From NCBI GenBank assembly GCA_900291925.1, contig UWYS01000012.1, forward strand, positions 124,001 to 188,000: DNA of 64,000 bases. Direction: 5' to 3'. The DNA comes from Thecaphora thlaspeos. Taxonomy: Eukaryota; Basidiomycota; Ustilaginomycetes; Urocystidales; Glomosporiaceae. Position numbers and translations under genes: made by a program. Below are positions 1 to 10,126 of the stretch, piece by piece; the stretch's first letter is position 1, and every line of letters begins with the position of its first letter. Below the pieces are notes generated by a model. That model saw only the letters and a list, made by a program, of their open reading frames with translations, searched no databases and was not told where the DNA came from.

Positions 1-371
1 TCTCCGTCCTGTACAATGACAGGTTGAGCACAGTTTGGTCCGCGCCCAACTACTGTTATAGATGTGGGAATATGGCAAGCATCTTGGAGGTTGGCCCGGG
101 TGGAACGAAACATTTCAACACTTTCGAAGCGGCGCCGGAGAATGAGAGAGATGGTCCGAATCAGATCCAGAATCAACAGAAGGTGAGTCGTTCCTCTTGT
201 CTTTCCTGCCTTCCTTGGTTCTTTGCTTCCCTCTCTATGTCTATGGTCGATGGAAAGGTGAAAGCTAACCCCACCTTTTCGTATCTCTGTGCTTCTTTTC
301 AATCTCGTCATTTTTTTTACCCCTTGTCTCTCGGTACATGGCAGCACGAAGCGGTGGAATATTTCCTCTAG
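1..371 (+). CDS. PP2A-like Ser/Thr phosphatase catalytic subunit, C-terminal end (PP4/PP6-Sit4 type), partial
   Basis: Partial gene cut by the window start. The reading frame entering at base 3 gives [20 protein letters not shown], the invariant C-terminal block of PP2A/PP4/PP6 phosphatases, then FEAAPENER. The exon runs to 182 (phase 0), an intron with donor GTGAGT spans 183-344, and a 27-nt last exon (345-371) encodes HEAVEYFL and stop. The terminal Y-F-L is the family's carboxymethylated tail that binds regulatory subunits, which supports the splice. [14 protein letters not shown] favours the PP4 (Pph3) or PP6 (Sit4) branch over PP2A proper, which has [19 protein letters not shown] resembles PP4, but I cannot decide between the two from the tail alone. 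The intron has no in-frame stop, so an unspliced reading stays open. Confidence 0.9.
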   Translation, partial: SVLYNDRLSTVWSAPNYCYRCGNMASILEVGPGGTKHFNTFEAAPENERDGPNQIQNQQKVSRSSCLSCLPWFFASLSMSMVDGKVKANPTFSYLCASFQSRHFFYPLSLGTWQHEAVEYFL

Positions 372-400
372 CTCTTTTTCCTCTTCCCTCTCTCCACCCC

Positions 401-454
<54 letters not shown>

Positions 455-810
455 TTCGCCATTCCGTCCATCCGATCCATATGTAACTGTACGGCTGCTT
501 CCTCCTTCACGCCAGGCCTTCATACGACAAACCAGCATACCCGCACGCACGAAAACACCTCGTTCCCCACCCGATAGATGACTAGTCTGTCTCACGCCAT
601 CGGTCCAGGTCCGTTCTCTGCATCGCGACCGCATCGCACCATAGCGCGGCATAAGGTAATGTTGCTATTCCGGAACCTTCTACCTCTCCTCGCCCAGAAT
701 CTCGCACCAATAAAATCGACCTTTCGAGCGTTACAATCTTCCCAAAACAACATTCATCGCTCACGTCCATCCTCCTTTCCCCCTTTTCCCCAGCGCAGAA
801 AGAGATGAAC
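372..810. other. Intergenic region between convergent genes
   Basis: This holds the 3' flanks of the phosphatase (+) and the carrier-like gene (-), with one dinucleotide microsatellite listed separately. I see no coding frame with family resemblance; the short open frames across the CT/CA run are composition artefacts. Confidence 0.6.
402..453. repeat. Compound (CT)n-(AC)n microsatellite
   Basis: About eight CT dinucleotides pass directly into about seventeen AC dinucleotides, 31 bases downstream of the phosphatase stop codon. It lies in non-coding DNA and is likely length-polymorphic. Confidence 0.95.
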
Positions 811-2355
811 CTAGGAAAAGCTCCCGGCGAATACGCCAAGCATCGTGACCCACGCACCCCTGCTCAGGCTCTCTAGACCCTCTTCGTCGACCATCTTGTT
901 GAGGCAGTCTACCAGCCCTTCGTACCTCTGCACGACGGGCGCTCCAAACTCTGCCGCAGCCTGTTGCGTCGACTGCTCCTCGATCGGTCGCAGCGCAATC
1001 ACCGGCTCGGGAGGCTCACCGCCGTTGCCAAACTGGTCGTTGAAATTCGGCCCAGCTGCTCCGCCGTTGCTGCTGCTGCTGCTGCTGAACGAACGCTGCG
1101 GCTGCTGCTGTTGCTGCAAGGAGGATTCGGTGGAGAGACCGTCGAGGACGCGGGATGCCTTGGTGGTGGACCCCGGTGGTTTCTGCTGCTGCTGCGTCTT
1201 GGACGTAGGCCGGGTCGACTCGCCGTCCTGGCGCGGCGATTCATCGTCGTCGTCGTCTTCAATGGCGAAGCTGGGGAGGTCGGCTGAGTCGACCGACTTG
1301 CGATCGGCGGCGGCTCCGTTGGCCTCTTTGGGCCCGTCGTCTGAGTATCCTCCTCCGCCACTGCCGGGCTGCGTCTGTGCTTCGACGGTGGCCTGGTTGT
1401 TGTAGGGAGCCGGGCCATTGGCAGAGGCGGACGAGTTCGAGGTGGGGACACGTGCGTAGGCGCGGTGGAGCGGGTTCTGACGTTCGGGCTGCTGGGTCGA
1501 GAGGCGGACCATGACGACCTCGAGCGGCGCGAGCACGAGGACGCTCATCACATTCCACAGCATAAAGACCGCGAGGCCAAACGAGCTGACCTCGAGCATG
1601 GACGAGTTGGGACCCGAGTACTCCTCCTGGCCGGGTACGGCGGGCGTGGCGGGATCGAGGCCGCCGAGCGAGGGGACGGTGATCTGACGGACGATGCGCG
1701 TGGCGAAGCCGATCCATGCGACGTGGGCGAGGTTGGCGGCGAGCAGGCCGGGGAGGAGGTAGAGCCTCCAAGGCTGGCTGTACTCCTGGTAGGAGAGGAG
1801 CTCGCGGAGATTTTCGCGCGGCCTGCTCCAGGGTAGGATGCGCAGATGGACGATGGTGCGGTAGGTGATGACGTTGAGGGGCAGGGCGAAGAGGGCGACA
1901 AAGAGCATGAAGAAGATGTTTGTAAAGAAGCCGAAATCGCCGGGAGCGCTGGGTGCCGACTTGTAATGTCCGCCTGCTGCAGAGGTCTGTGTGCCGCTGA
2001 AGAAGATAAAGGTGAGGAAGCTGAGGAGCATGAGCTGGAGGGCTACGGGGGCGGAGCCCTTGTAGACTCCGGCCCAGCCTTCGAGGCGCTTCGTGCGCAT
2101 GAGCATCGAGAGTACTCCGGGGACGACGGGGCCAATCTTTGCGGTGGACCTGCGTTCGGAGAGGAGGAAGGCGGAGAGCGCGCGCGGGTTTGTGGAAGAC
2201 TGGCCATCTTCGAGGATGTTGTCGAGCGAGACAGCCTTTGGGAGGTAGTTTGCGCGGAGGCGTGTGATTGCGCCGCTGAATGGCTGCGAGATGAGGACCG
2301 AGATGCTGACGGAGAAGGCGACTGCCAGGAGGAAGGCGATGAATGTGATGAGCAT
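811..2355 (-). CDS. Mitochondrial-carrier-like multi-pass membrane protein, 514 aa
   Basis: Single-exon gene starting at an ATG (2355). The protein begins with a hydrophobic segment (residues 1-25) and has several further membrane segments up to about residue 280. Solute-carrier family 25 repeat signatures are present but degenerate. LEGWAGVYKG (about 95-105) and EEGLESLSRG near the C-terminus match the EGxxxxYKG consensus of carrier repeats, and PLEVVMVRL matches PX[DE]XXXX[KR] loosely. The first repeat (QPFSGAITRLRANY) lacks the acidic residue. Residues about 300-430 are a long low-complexity insert rich in Ser, Gln, Pro and Asp, unlike classical carriers of about 300 aa. Family membership is well supported. 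Substrate cannot be inferred, and a structural role in the outer membrane, as for Ugo1, is possible. It shares a 602-bp divergent promoter region with glyoxalase I. Confidence 0.75.
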   Translation of the reverse strand: MLITFIAFLLAVAFSVSISVLISQPFSGAITRLRANYLPKAVSLDNILEDGQSSTNPRALSAFLLSERRSTAKIGPVVPGVLSMLMRTKRLEGWAGVYKGSAPVALQLMLLSFLTFIFFSGTQTSAAGGHYKSAPSAPGDFGFFTNIFFMLFVALFALPLNVITYRTIVHLRILPWSRPRENLRELLSYQEYSQPWRLYLLPGLLAANLAHVAWIGFATRIVRQITVPSLGGLDPATPAVPGQEEYSGPNSSMLEVSSFGLAVFMLWNVMSVLVLAPLEVVMVRLSTQQPERQNPLHRAYARVPTSNSSASANGPAPYNNQATVEAQTQPGSGGGGYSDDGPKEANGAAADRKSVDSADLPSFAIEDDDDDESPRQDGESTRPTSKTQQQQKPPGSTTKASRVLDGLSTESSLQQQQQPQRSFSSSSSSNGGAAGPNFNDQFGNGGEPPEPVIALRPIEEQSTQQAAAEFGAPVVQRYEGLVDCLNKMVDEEGLESLSRGAWVTMLGVFAGSFS

Positions 2356-2957
2356 TGCGGTGGTGGTGATGGTGCAGAAATATGCCTGCTAGTGGTGGTG
2401 GTGGTGGCGGCGGTGGCGGTGGCGGTGGCGGTGACGGAGGGGAAGGGAAGAGGGTGGTATTATTGTTGATGGGAGGCTGAGCGGGGGCTGTGCGGGGCGA
2501 GCGCCGAGGGTTGCCGGCAGCGCCGCTGCACCTCGGCCAAGCATCGCGCCATGGCGCTGGTCCTGGCGCTGGCCCGAGCGGGGCGTTGAGCGTCCCGCGC
2601 GAGACAGCCAGCCAAGCTGCCTCCTCCACTCCACCACTCGTGACTGCGCCCTGTCTGAGGGGCGCGTGTGACGTTGTCGCGGGCCAGAGCCAGGGCCATG
2701 CAGCGCACACGACAGCCCGCGCCCGCGCCCGCGCCCCCGGCGCACGAGCATCACAGGTGGAGGCCGGGTCAGGCAGGCGAGCCAGCTAACCAAGCAAGTG
2801 AAGCCAGGCCGGCGGTCGAGAAGCCGCTCGCCGCTCCCCTACTTAAAAACGTACGTCCCACCTCGCTCCACTCTGTTCGCCCACCTCCCCATCGCAAACG
2901 CCGCAACCCACCCAGCCACTACCACCGCACCACCAACACACACACACTCCGCCCAAC
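2356..2957. other. Divergent promoter region between carrier-like gene and glyoxalase I
   Basis: GC-rich near the carrier gene, with (CCA)n/(GGT)n-like repeats around 2361-2440, and pyrimidine-rich just before the glyoxalase start. An AT-rich TTAAAAA at 2841-2847, about 110 bases before the glyoxalase ATG, could act as a weak TATA element. I see no gene here. Confidence 0.5.
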
Positions 2958-4254
2958 ATGCCTCGCACCGCAGGTTCGTACACCCTCCTCCGCTCATCCC
3001 TTCTCGCCCGAGCTGCTGCCTCCTCTCGCCGAGTGGCTACCTGATCGTCGGTGTGGCTCGCGCCAACAGGGCCCACAGCGTCTGCGGCGACCGCCCCTCG
3101 CCCTCTCGTATGGCAGCCTCTCATATGAACCTCCCTACACTCCACCACCTCCTCATCTGCTTCCTCTTCCCGCTCCTTCCACTCTTCTTCGCCTGCCGCC
3201 CATCCGGCCTCCGCAGAGACCGCCAGCTACAGGTTCAACCAGTGCGTGTTTCCTCGAGCAAAAGACATCAGACCAGCCGCGTCTCGCAGCATCAAGGCAG
3301 CGCAAGGCTGACCTCGTTGACTGTCTACCAATCTCACTCGTTCGTCACTCGCCAACAGCACCATGATCAGGGTCAAGGGTATGTCATCTATCCAGCGAAC
3401 CCCACCCTTACCCCTCCGCTTGCTGAGGCGATCCCTCGCTCGCCTCAATGCACTGACAATCGCTTCGCCTTCCGTCGTGTTCAAACAGACCCCAAGAAGT
3501 CGCTCGAATTCTACCAGGACGTCCTCGGCATGGACCTCATTGACCAGCACAAGGCAGACGACTTTACCCTGTCAGTTCAACCGGCGATACCTTCGGCGAA
3601 GCGATGACCAGAGGCTGACCGTCAGCCTGTTCTTCTTGCCGTTTGCCACACCCCGCAGCTACTTTCTGACCTACCAGCACAATGCAAAGAAGCAGCGCGG
3701 CGAGCGCGAAGGTGAGCACATCCGTCATTTAGCAGCGCTAGCATGCTGTGCCTGTGCTGAACCAACCTCGCGGCCAACTCTCCCTCACCCTTGCCGTCAC
3801 TAGCCATCCTCGAGCTGACTCACAATCACGGAACCGAGAATGATGAGAACTTTGCCTAGTGAGTCCGGGTCCAAGCAGCGCTTCAGACGGCGGAGCAATC
3901 GTCATCCTAAACGCGAATCCCTCACCCACTGCTCGCTGCGCAGCCACAATGGAAACCAGGAGCCGCAGGGCTTCGGACACCTCTGCATCGCCGTCGACAA
4001 CATCCAGGAGGCGTGCGACCGCTTCGAAAAGCTCGGCGTAAAGTTCCAGAAGAAGCTCACCGACGGCAAGATGAAGTCGATTGCCTTTATCCTTGATCCC
4101 GTGAGTGCGGCGCTCCAGCAGATCCGATCAGACCATGGCATGTTCAGTTCAGAATGTTGTCGGCTAACTCCGAGTCTCTCGCGGCTGATGCTTCCCCGGG
4201 GCCACGCAGGACAACTACTGGATCGAGATCATCCAGACCACGCGACCCCAGTAA
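2958..4254 (+). CDS. GLO1: Glyoxalase I (lactoylglutathione lyase), 150 aa, 8 exons
   Basis: Converts the methylglyoxal-glutathione hemithioacetal to S-lactoylglutathione in the cytosol. Exons: 2958-2973, 3217-3241, 3359-3378, 3489-3570, 3659-3711, 3804-3858, 3944-4100 and 4210-4254; all joins keep frame and total 453 nt. The joined protein contains [41 protein letters not shown] and NYWIEIIQ. The four metal ligands are visible: His before TMIRV (Gln in human, His in yeast and E. coli), Glu in LELTH, His in GFGH, and the catalytic Glu in WIEI. It is a single-domain form; the S. cerevisiae enzyme is a two-domain tandem of about 326 aa. Three of the first four exons are only 16-25 nt, so gene finders will probably miss the N-terminus. 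First-exon choice rests on the ATG-GCAG/GTTCG join and is the least certain part. Confidence 0.93.
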
Positions 4255-4605
4255 GCTGGACGGAGCCCGACGCTGCAAGCTTCAGCCTGGGGCCGTGCGG
4301 GAGGTGATGGCCGCCCTTGGAGACTTCTAGAGCGCCCGCGCGTCCATGTCCAGTCCAGCTCGTATCACAGTCGCTGACCGTCGAAACTGCCTTTTCATTT
4401 GCCATGGTCCCTGTCTCTGTGTTCTCTGTCCGTAGACGGACGAAGATGTAGCTTGCGATGACCAGAAGGACGAAGAAATTACAATTAATGAGCAGTCTTT
4501 CTCGCCTAGGCCGGAGAGGATTGCCCAAGGGAGCTTAGAGTAGTGTGGTAGCTCTCGTGTGGCGCGCGTCGTGTGTGCCGTTTGGGTGGCGGCGATGACG
4601 AGGGG

Positions 4606-4664
<59 letters not shown>

Positions 4665-5051
4665 AGACGAAGACCGAAAGAAATAGCAGCGGCGGCGGCG
4701 ACCAGCTAGCCTGTGCTATTTCGAGATGCAGGCTGTGAGGCGCTTGCGAGGTGCGCACGTTCGCTGGCATTTGCGTGCGCGTGCCCGGTGACCTCCACCT
4801 CAGCGTGCCGCTCGCGTACGGGGCGAAGCGAGGGACCAGAGTTGCTTCGGAGCACAGCGATGCCAACGTTAACCTAAGATTACGCAGCCTTCTTGCCTTG
4901 CTTGGTGGTGCTTTGCTGGCTGGCCGGCCGGCTAGGGGAGAGAAGAGGGTAAGTATAAGAACGACGAGCTTCCCTGCCATTTCGCATCTCTTATCACCCC
5001 ATCCTCCCACCAAGCGATCCCTCCAACCAGGCCTCCCCTCCTCTCGACACG
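4255..5051. other. Intergenic region upstream of hypothetical gene
   Basis: Contains the long GAC microsatellite (listed separately) and AT-poor spacer. A GTATAAG motif near 4953, about 100 bases before the next ATG, is a possible TATA element. Nothing else recognised. Confidence 0.5.
4606..4670. repeat. (GAC)n trinucleotide microsatellite
   Basis: About twenty near-perfect GAC/ACG units ending in GAAGACGAAGACC. On the minus strand it reads as a poly-valine open frame, an artefact of the repeat. Non-coding by context. Confidence 0.95.
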
Positions 5052-6167
5052 ATGGCCGCACGCACCGCCGCCTCGTCGCTCTCGCTCGCCGGTCCGGGAA
5101 GTCTGACATCGTTCTCGGCATCCACCGCCAAGTCAGTGCTGGACCACTACTCTACGCTGCCAGACGCCCGTTCCAAGGTAACCTTTACCAAGACGTTGTA
5201 CCCTCAACTCCACCTTCTTTCCATCTCTCAACCATCTACCTCGATCTCTGGATGCATTTCGTTCCTCCATACGCTCGACCAAGCTTGTACCGAACCAATC
5301 CCGATCGTCGAGACGTTCAAGAGTGGGTTTGTGACATTCCTCTCTTCTGAATGTTACACATTCTGGCAACCTGTCGTTACGCCTGATTCGGAACGGGAGA
5401 ATCGACTACCTCTCACTTTTTACTCTGCCGCCATGGCTACGGGTATTTTGGTGGCAAGGTTGTTCGCTTGCACACCGGCATTCCACGATTCTTCCGACGA
5501 ATTGGATAATATCTGGAAGAATCTCGTCGAACCTATCATTGTACGATCCTTGTTCGTCAAGCAGGATACATCATCAAGCGCTCCTGGCAACGTGACGCTC
5601 CTCCCCGCTTTGTTGGCTGCGTCGAATAAGTCTATCGCCGATTACCTCGTCCTGCGACACAAGGGAAAAGGGACGGATTACGTATGGTACGATGACGAAT
5701 GCAAGAAGCCAGACGAGACGTGGACTTGGAACGATATCGTCGCGAGGTTCCAACGAGATGCTTTCAACAGGACCTATCAACCGAAACATACCTATCCGCA
5801 AGAAACGATGGAATTTTGGAATCAGATCGTCGATCGACTCGCCAACAAGGCCGAGGATGATCTCAAGGATATGCACGAGGAAGAGGTGGTTCGTCTTTTC
5901 AAACCAATGCAGCAGCAGCAACAGGTCGAAATGCACACAGAGGCGCTCCAGCAACAGGCCGATGTAAAGCAACTCGCCACGCTGCTAAGGGAAACGGCGC
6001 AGAAGGTCGAGAACAAGTTCAGCTTGGGAAAGGAAATGTCTAGGCAGGAGTCTTACCTTGCCCTCGGTGCGGCTGGCCAGCAGGGTGCCGGGCAAGATGG
6101 CAATGAATTGAGGGAGACCGAGAGGAAGCTCAAGGACGTGGCCAGCAAGTTGCTCGAGCTTCTCTGA
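5052..6167 (+). CDS. Hypothetical protein, 371 aa
   Basis: I do not recognise this protein. It is a single long frame from an ATG in a CACGATGG context. The N-terminal 30 residues are Ala/Ser/Leu-rich. The middle has mixed hydrophobic and acidic helices with TFWQPV, DYVWYDDE and YPQETMEFWNQIVDRLA. Residues about 270-371 are Gln/Glu/Lys-rich with a likely coiled coil (HEEEVVRLFKPMQQQQQ, then VASKLLELL at the end). No signal peptide or clear membrane span is seen, so it is probably soluble. Codons are noticeably less GC-rich at third positions (TCT, GGA, AAT and GAT are frequent) than in Atg27 or ataxin-3 next door. An intron after DARSK (GTAACC donor) is conceivable, but the uninterrupted frame is simpler. 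Confidence 0.7.
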   Translation: MAARTAASSLSLAGPGSLTSFSASTAKSVLDHYSTLPDARSKVTFTKTLYPQLHLLSISQPSTSISGCISFLHTLDQACTEPIPIVETFKSGFVTFLSSECYTFWQPVVTPDSERENRLPLTFYSAAMATGILVARLFACTPAFHDSSDELDNIWKNLVEPIIVRSLFVKQDTSSSAPGNVTLLPALLAASNKSIADYLVLRHKGKGTDYVWYDDECKKPDETWTWNDIVARFQRDAFNRTYQPKHTYPQETMEFWNQIVDRLANKAEDDLKDMHEEEVVRLFKPMQQQQQVEMHTEALQQQADVKQLATLLRETAQKVENKFSLGKEMSRQESYLALGAAGQQGAGQDGNELRETERKLKDVASKLLELL

Positions 6168-6481
6168 AAAGTCGACGGTCGAGTCTAAGGTCCACTGCGA
6201 GGGCATCGCTTGCCTCGTTGTCGTTGCGCGTGCTTTTTGAATGATGAGACGTGATTCAAATGGGAGCTCTGCATGTGTGTGCGTCTGTGTGTGCTGTCGA
6301 GCTGAGGCTTGTCACTCCTGCGTCTTTGACGCTCTTGGTCGTCTGCGCGGCCACCGGCCGCCCCGTGCCTGGATGGTCGGGTGTAACTCACACAAGACCC
6401 ACACTAACACGCACAGACGAGTCGAGAGCATCATCCCGGCTTGCCATTGATCCGTCGGCCTTGTGACGCTGCCTGTCCCCG
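6168..6481. other. Intergenic region between convergent genes
   Basis: 3' flanks of the hypothetical gene (+) and Atg27 (-), with a short GT-rich stretch at 6273-6295. No gene seen. Confidence 0.5.
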
Positions 6482-7486
6482 CTACAACGGCTCGTATGCG
6501 CCCCTCCCGCCGCCGTATCCGCTGCCGCGTGCGCCGGAGCCGCTGCCGCCCGCGAGCGAGCGCCAGATGTGGCTGGCGGCGTCCTTTGCAATGTAGGGCG
6601 ATTCCCTCCAAAAGTCGCGGTTGGGCACGAGGTCCCAGCCGGACGCTCCGTACTGGTTGTAGTTCCTGTACATGCCGGCGGCCATGTAGACGGCGAAGCC
6701 GGCAAAGACGAGGAAGAGGAGCCAGCTGAAGAAGCCCCAGCGCGACGAGGTTTCGGCTGCTGGCGTCTTGTCGCCGCCGCCGTCGTTGCGCGATGGCGCG
6801 TTAGGCGAGGAGGGGGAGGAGGAGGAGGAGCAGACGAACTTGGTGGCCCAGGTCACTTGGAGCTTGCCCTTTGCCCTGTCGTACTTTTGCGAGGTAGGAT
6901 GCGAGTTTTCGTCGGCCCTCGGGTCGCAGACGAGCTCTACCTCTACCTTTTGCTTCCTCTCGGCGTACGTCGCGCCGGGGAACTCGAGGGTGAAGCCCTC
7001 ATCTGCCTTGTCGTGCTCGAGTTGGACGTCGATCTTGTTGCCGTCGTCGTCGTCTGACCAGGCGACGGGGATGGCCTGTGTGAGTAAGGTGGTGGCGTCC
7101 TTTATGGTTTCGATGAGGATGCAGATGCGCGTGCCGGGTGGACATTGGTCGCGTTGCGGGATGGTGCTGTCGAGGGCGAGGGGCTTGCAGAGGTCGATTT
7201 GGAGGGTGGTGCGCGTCTCGGAGGGAGGCGTCGTTTCGAGGTTGGAGTAGGTGACGGGGTAGTGGATGGAGGAGAGGTCGTACGTCTTTTTGGAAGAAGG
7301 GAAGGTGATCGAGTGGCAGGAGAAGGGCGAGAGGATGTCGTTGGCCGATGCAAAGGGCAAGGCGGGGAGGGCGAGGGCGAGGGCGGCCAGGAGCGTTGTG
7401 GTCCAACCAGAAGCGGTGCGCTGCGATGGTGGCGTGATCGAGCGTTGTCGTGATGGTTGTGAGGTGGAGGACGGTGAGGAGAGCAT
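6482..7486 (-). CDS. ATG27: Autophagy-related protein 27 (Atg27), 334 aa
   Basis: Type I membrane protein of Golgi, endosome and vacuole that supports Atg9 vesicle trafficking. Single exon from ATG at 7486. A signal peptide occupies about residues 29-48 (LLAALALALPALPF), followed by a lumenal mannose-6-phosphate-receptor-homology domain with paired cysteines (FSCHS, IDLCKP, CPPGTRICI, LVCDP, KFVCS). A Ser/Gly linker leads to the transmembrane helix near residues 252-274 (FFSWLLFLVFAGFAVYMAAG). The cytosolic tail has the family's hallmark GASGWDLVPNRDFWRE and PYIAKD, ends in a Gly/Ser run, and finishes YEPL, a YxxL-type sorting signal. The N-terminus is longer than usual, and a later start is possible. 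It is divergent from ataxin-3. Confidence 0.92.
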   Translation of the reverse strand: MLSSPSSTSQPSRQRSITPPSQRTASGWTTTLLAALALALPALPFASANDILSPFSCHSITFPSSKKTYDLSSIHYPVTYSNLETTPPSETRTTLQIDLCKPLALDSTIPQRDQCPPGTRICILIETIKDATTLLTQAIPVAWSDDDDGNKIDVQLEHDKADEGFTLEFPGATYAERKQKVEVELVCDPRADENSHPTSQKYDRAKGKLQVTWATKFVCSSSSSPSSPNAPSRNDGGGDKTPAAETSSRWGFFSWLLFLVFAGFAVYMAAGMYRNYNQYGASGWDLVPNRDFWRESPYIAKDAASHIWRSLAGGSGSGARGSGYGGGRGAYEPL

Positions 7487-7923
7487 GGCTGCGAGTGGAG
7501 CGAAGGGGGCGGGATGTTGCCGTTGGCGTAGTAGTAGTGTGGCGGTGGTGGTGGTGGTGACGGTCGAGGTGCGCAGTTAGCCACGGGCGGGGTCGCAGCA
7601 CATTGGGCGCACGGATGCATTTTGCATTGTATGTATGTATTCAAGATTGACCTGCCCTCCACACGACAAAGGCGGGCCGCGTGTGTGCGCTGAGCGGCGA
7701 CACGCACGCGCTGCCATTGTATTCTTCCTCTTTCTTCCTTGCGCCCCAACCGTCACCTCTTTCTTCCTTGTGCCCCAACCATCAATCACCACCTCCCAGC
7801 CCCTCTCCCCGCACTCCCTTCATCTGTCCGCTCCTCTCCGTCTCTGCTCCCCCTCCATCCTCATCCTGCCTTTCACCAGTCGCTATCTCCGACCTGCTCA
7901 CCGCCCCTTTACATCTCCCCGCC
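7487..7923. other. Divergent promoter region between ATG27 and ataxin-3
   Basis: The stretch nearest the ataxin-3 ATG (about 7725-7920) is strongly pyrimidine-rich, as is common for 5' leaders in this window. It includes a near-duplicate pair with TTCTTCCTTG and CGCCCCAACC or TGCCCCAACC at 7732-7787. No gene seen. Confidence 0.5.
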
Positions 7924-10008
7924 ATGTCGACCTCACAACAGCAGCTCCTCCCCCACATACATCATGGTACGTCCACCTTTGCCTCGCCTCGTGCTTTACC
8001 CGGATGCCACTGACCGCCTTCTCTCTCACCTTCCGCCCCGATACTCCACCCTTGCGCAGAACGACAGGAACCCGGTAGCATGCTCTGCGCACAGCACGCA
8101 CTCAACACGCTCCTACAGGGCAACTACTACGACGCCACTCAGCTAGCGTGAGTAACCTCATGCCACGCCTATCCCCCAACCAGCCTATCCACTCGCCCGC
8201 TCTCCTACTCGCTCACATCACTCCTCCACCCCCGCCCGCTCCCTCCTCGCAGCGACATCGCCAGCGAGCTCGACGATCTCGAATCCACCCAGCTCGGCCT
8301 CTCGTCCGCTGGTATCGCCGCACGCGACCGCTCCAGCCTCAACATGGACGACACCGGTTTCTTCTCCCTCTCAGTTCTCGAGCGTGCCCTTCAGGTCTGG
8401 GGCATCTCGCTCCAAAACTGGCGATCCGAAACCATGCGCCCACGCCAGGCCAACCCGGAGAACGAACAGGCCTTCGTGCTCAACCTCGAGAGCCACTGGT
8501 TCACCGTCCGCTCTTTCGGCAGCAGCGGCTTCTTCTGGTACAACCTCAACTCCTTCCTCCCCCAGCCCTCGTGGATCGGACGCAACTACCTCGCCACCCT
8601 CCTCCACACCGCAGAGCAGGAGGGCTACTCGGTCTTTGTCGCTTTCGCTAGCCAGGGGACGCTCAACGACTGCTTGAAAGAGGCGGATGCGGACCAGGTC
8701 GCCGACCTCTTGCCGGTACAGCAGGCGGGCAGCGCTGGTGGAGCAGCAGTAACAGCAGCAGGCGCGAGCACCTCGCTCGGCCTCAAGCCACAAGCATCGA
8801 CGGGACAGGGACAGGGCTCCTGGCCATCTTTCTCCGGTCAAGGCTCGAGCAGCGCTGGCCGCAGCGCCGCCGACGAAGACGCCGACCTCCAAGCCGCTCT
8901 GCGCGCCAGCCTCGCCGACTCTGCCGCTCCTGCCGCAGAGTCGCCCTCGAGTTCGGGCGGTGCCGTCGCCGCCGCCTCCTCGCGTCTGAGACGAGGCCGC
9001 AGCGGCAGTGGCTCCAACTCGATGGAAGGGATCGAGGCGCCCGAGACTGACGCCGACGTCGACGCCATCGCGCCCAACCGCCAGAGGATGCGGTCGTCGG
9101 GCCTGGGTGCCACCGCCACTAGAACGTCGGGCTTCGAAGACGAGGAGGATCTGCGTCGAGCTATGGAAGCTAGCCTTGGACCCTCCCCAGCCAGCGCCAG
9201 TGCGAGCGGCTCGACCTCTACACCCGGCTCGGCTGCCGCCGCCACCACCGCCGCCGCCTCCAACACGGGCGCATCCTCTGCAATGTCGCTAGACACCCCT
9301 TCGCCACGCAACCTCAACCGTCGCTGTCGACGCATTCAACGACGCACCACCTTTGGCACGACTGCCGACGACGCCATCGACCTGGACGCCTCTATATCCG
9401 ACCACGACTCGCCACTGCACTCTACCCTCTCTCGCTCTTCCTTCCTCTCGCCCGCGATGGTAGCCGCCAACGCTTCCAACGAAGACCTGCCATCAGACGA
9501 CGACGCAATCGACCCATTCTCCGTCCCGGGAGCGCCTGAAGCTTCGGCGTTGCTGGGAAGGGGCGAGAGGTACTACGACGACGAGGATAGGGAATTGCAG
9601 GCCGCCCTAGCTGCCAGTCTGGGCGATGAAGAAGCGGCGAGTCGATACGCGATCAATCAGACGCACAGAGGATCGGAACAAGGGAGGAGCGTAGAGGAGG
9701 AATTGAAGACACCGGATGACGTGGATAGGATCTGGAGGATGAGGGAGGAAAAGAAGAGGAAAGAGAGGGAGGAGAGTGAGTGGGCAAAGAGGAGAGGGAG
9801 GGGAGACATATCGCCGTCGCCTGTCGCTGCGACTGGGATTGAAACGGCAGGGGAGAAGGGGGAGACGCATAAGACGTCCGAACGGGCTGAAGGTGACGAC
9901 GAGCATGATGACGAAGAGGACGAGGACGAGGACGAGGACGAGGAGGAAGAGGCGGTAGAAGTGAGCGCGGAAGAGATGAGAGCAAGAAGGTTGGCGAGGT
10001 TCGGTTGA
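7924..10008 (+). CDS. Ataxin-3-like Josephin deubiquitinase with three UIMs, 628 aa
   Basis: Cysteine protease that trims ubiquitin chains. Exons 7924-7966, 8060-8147 and 8253-10008 join in frame. The Josephin domain spans about residues 10-195: QEPGSMLCAQHALNTLLQ with catalytic Cys24, SHWFTVRSF with His125, and FFWYNLNSF with Asn143, so the triad is complete. Three ubiquitin-interacting motifs follow at about 252-266 (DLQAALRASLADS), 340-353 (DLRRAMEASLG) and 490-503 (ELQAALAASLGDE). Basic clusters RRCRRIQRR and RARRLARFG could bind Cdc48/VCP as in human ataxin-3, by inference only. The C-terminus has a long Glu/Asp run. There is no polyglutamine tract. It is longer than human ataxin-3 (about 360 aa) because of Ser/Ala-rich linkers. 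Its stop codon lies 118 bases from the convergent Dug2 stop. Confidence 0.93.
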
Positions 10009-10126
10009 ACGATGCGACTGATGCGCAAGTCTGAATGCAATGATCGAAGTAATTCCCTACGACGCTGCGTTGATCTTGACCAGATGGTGATGTATGCTTA
10101 TGTGTGATTCGGAGTGGGCAGACCAC

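Noticed and set aside
1259..2710. 483-residue minus-strand frame overlapping the carrier-like gene
   Set aside because: It is a shifted-register reading of the same exon with Pro/Arg/His-rich composition; the other frame has the carrier motifs.
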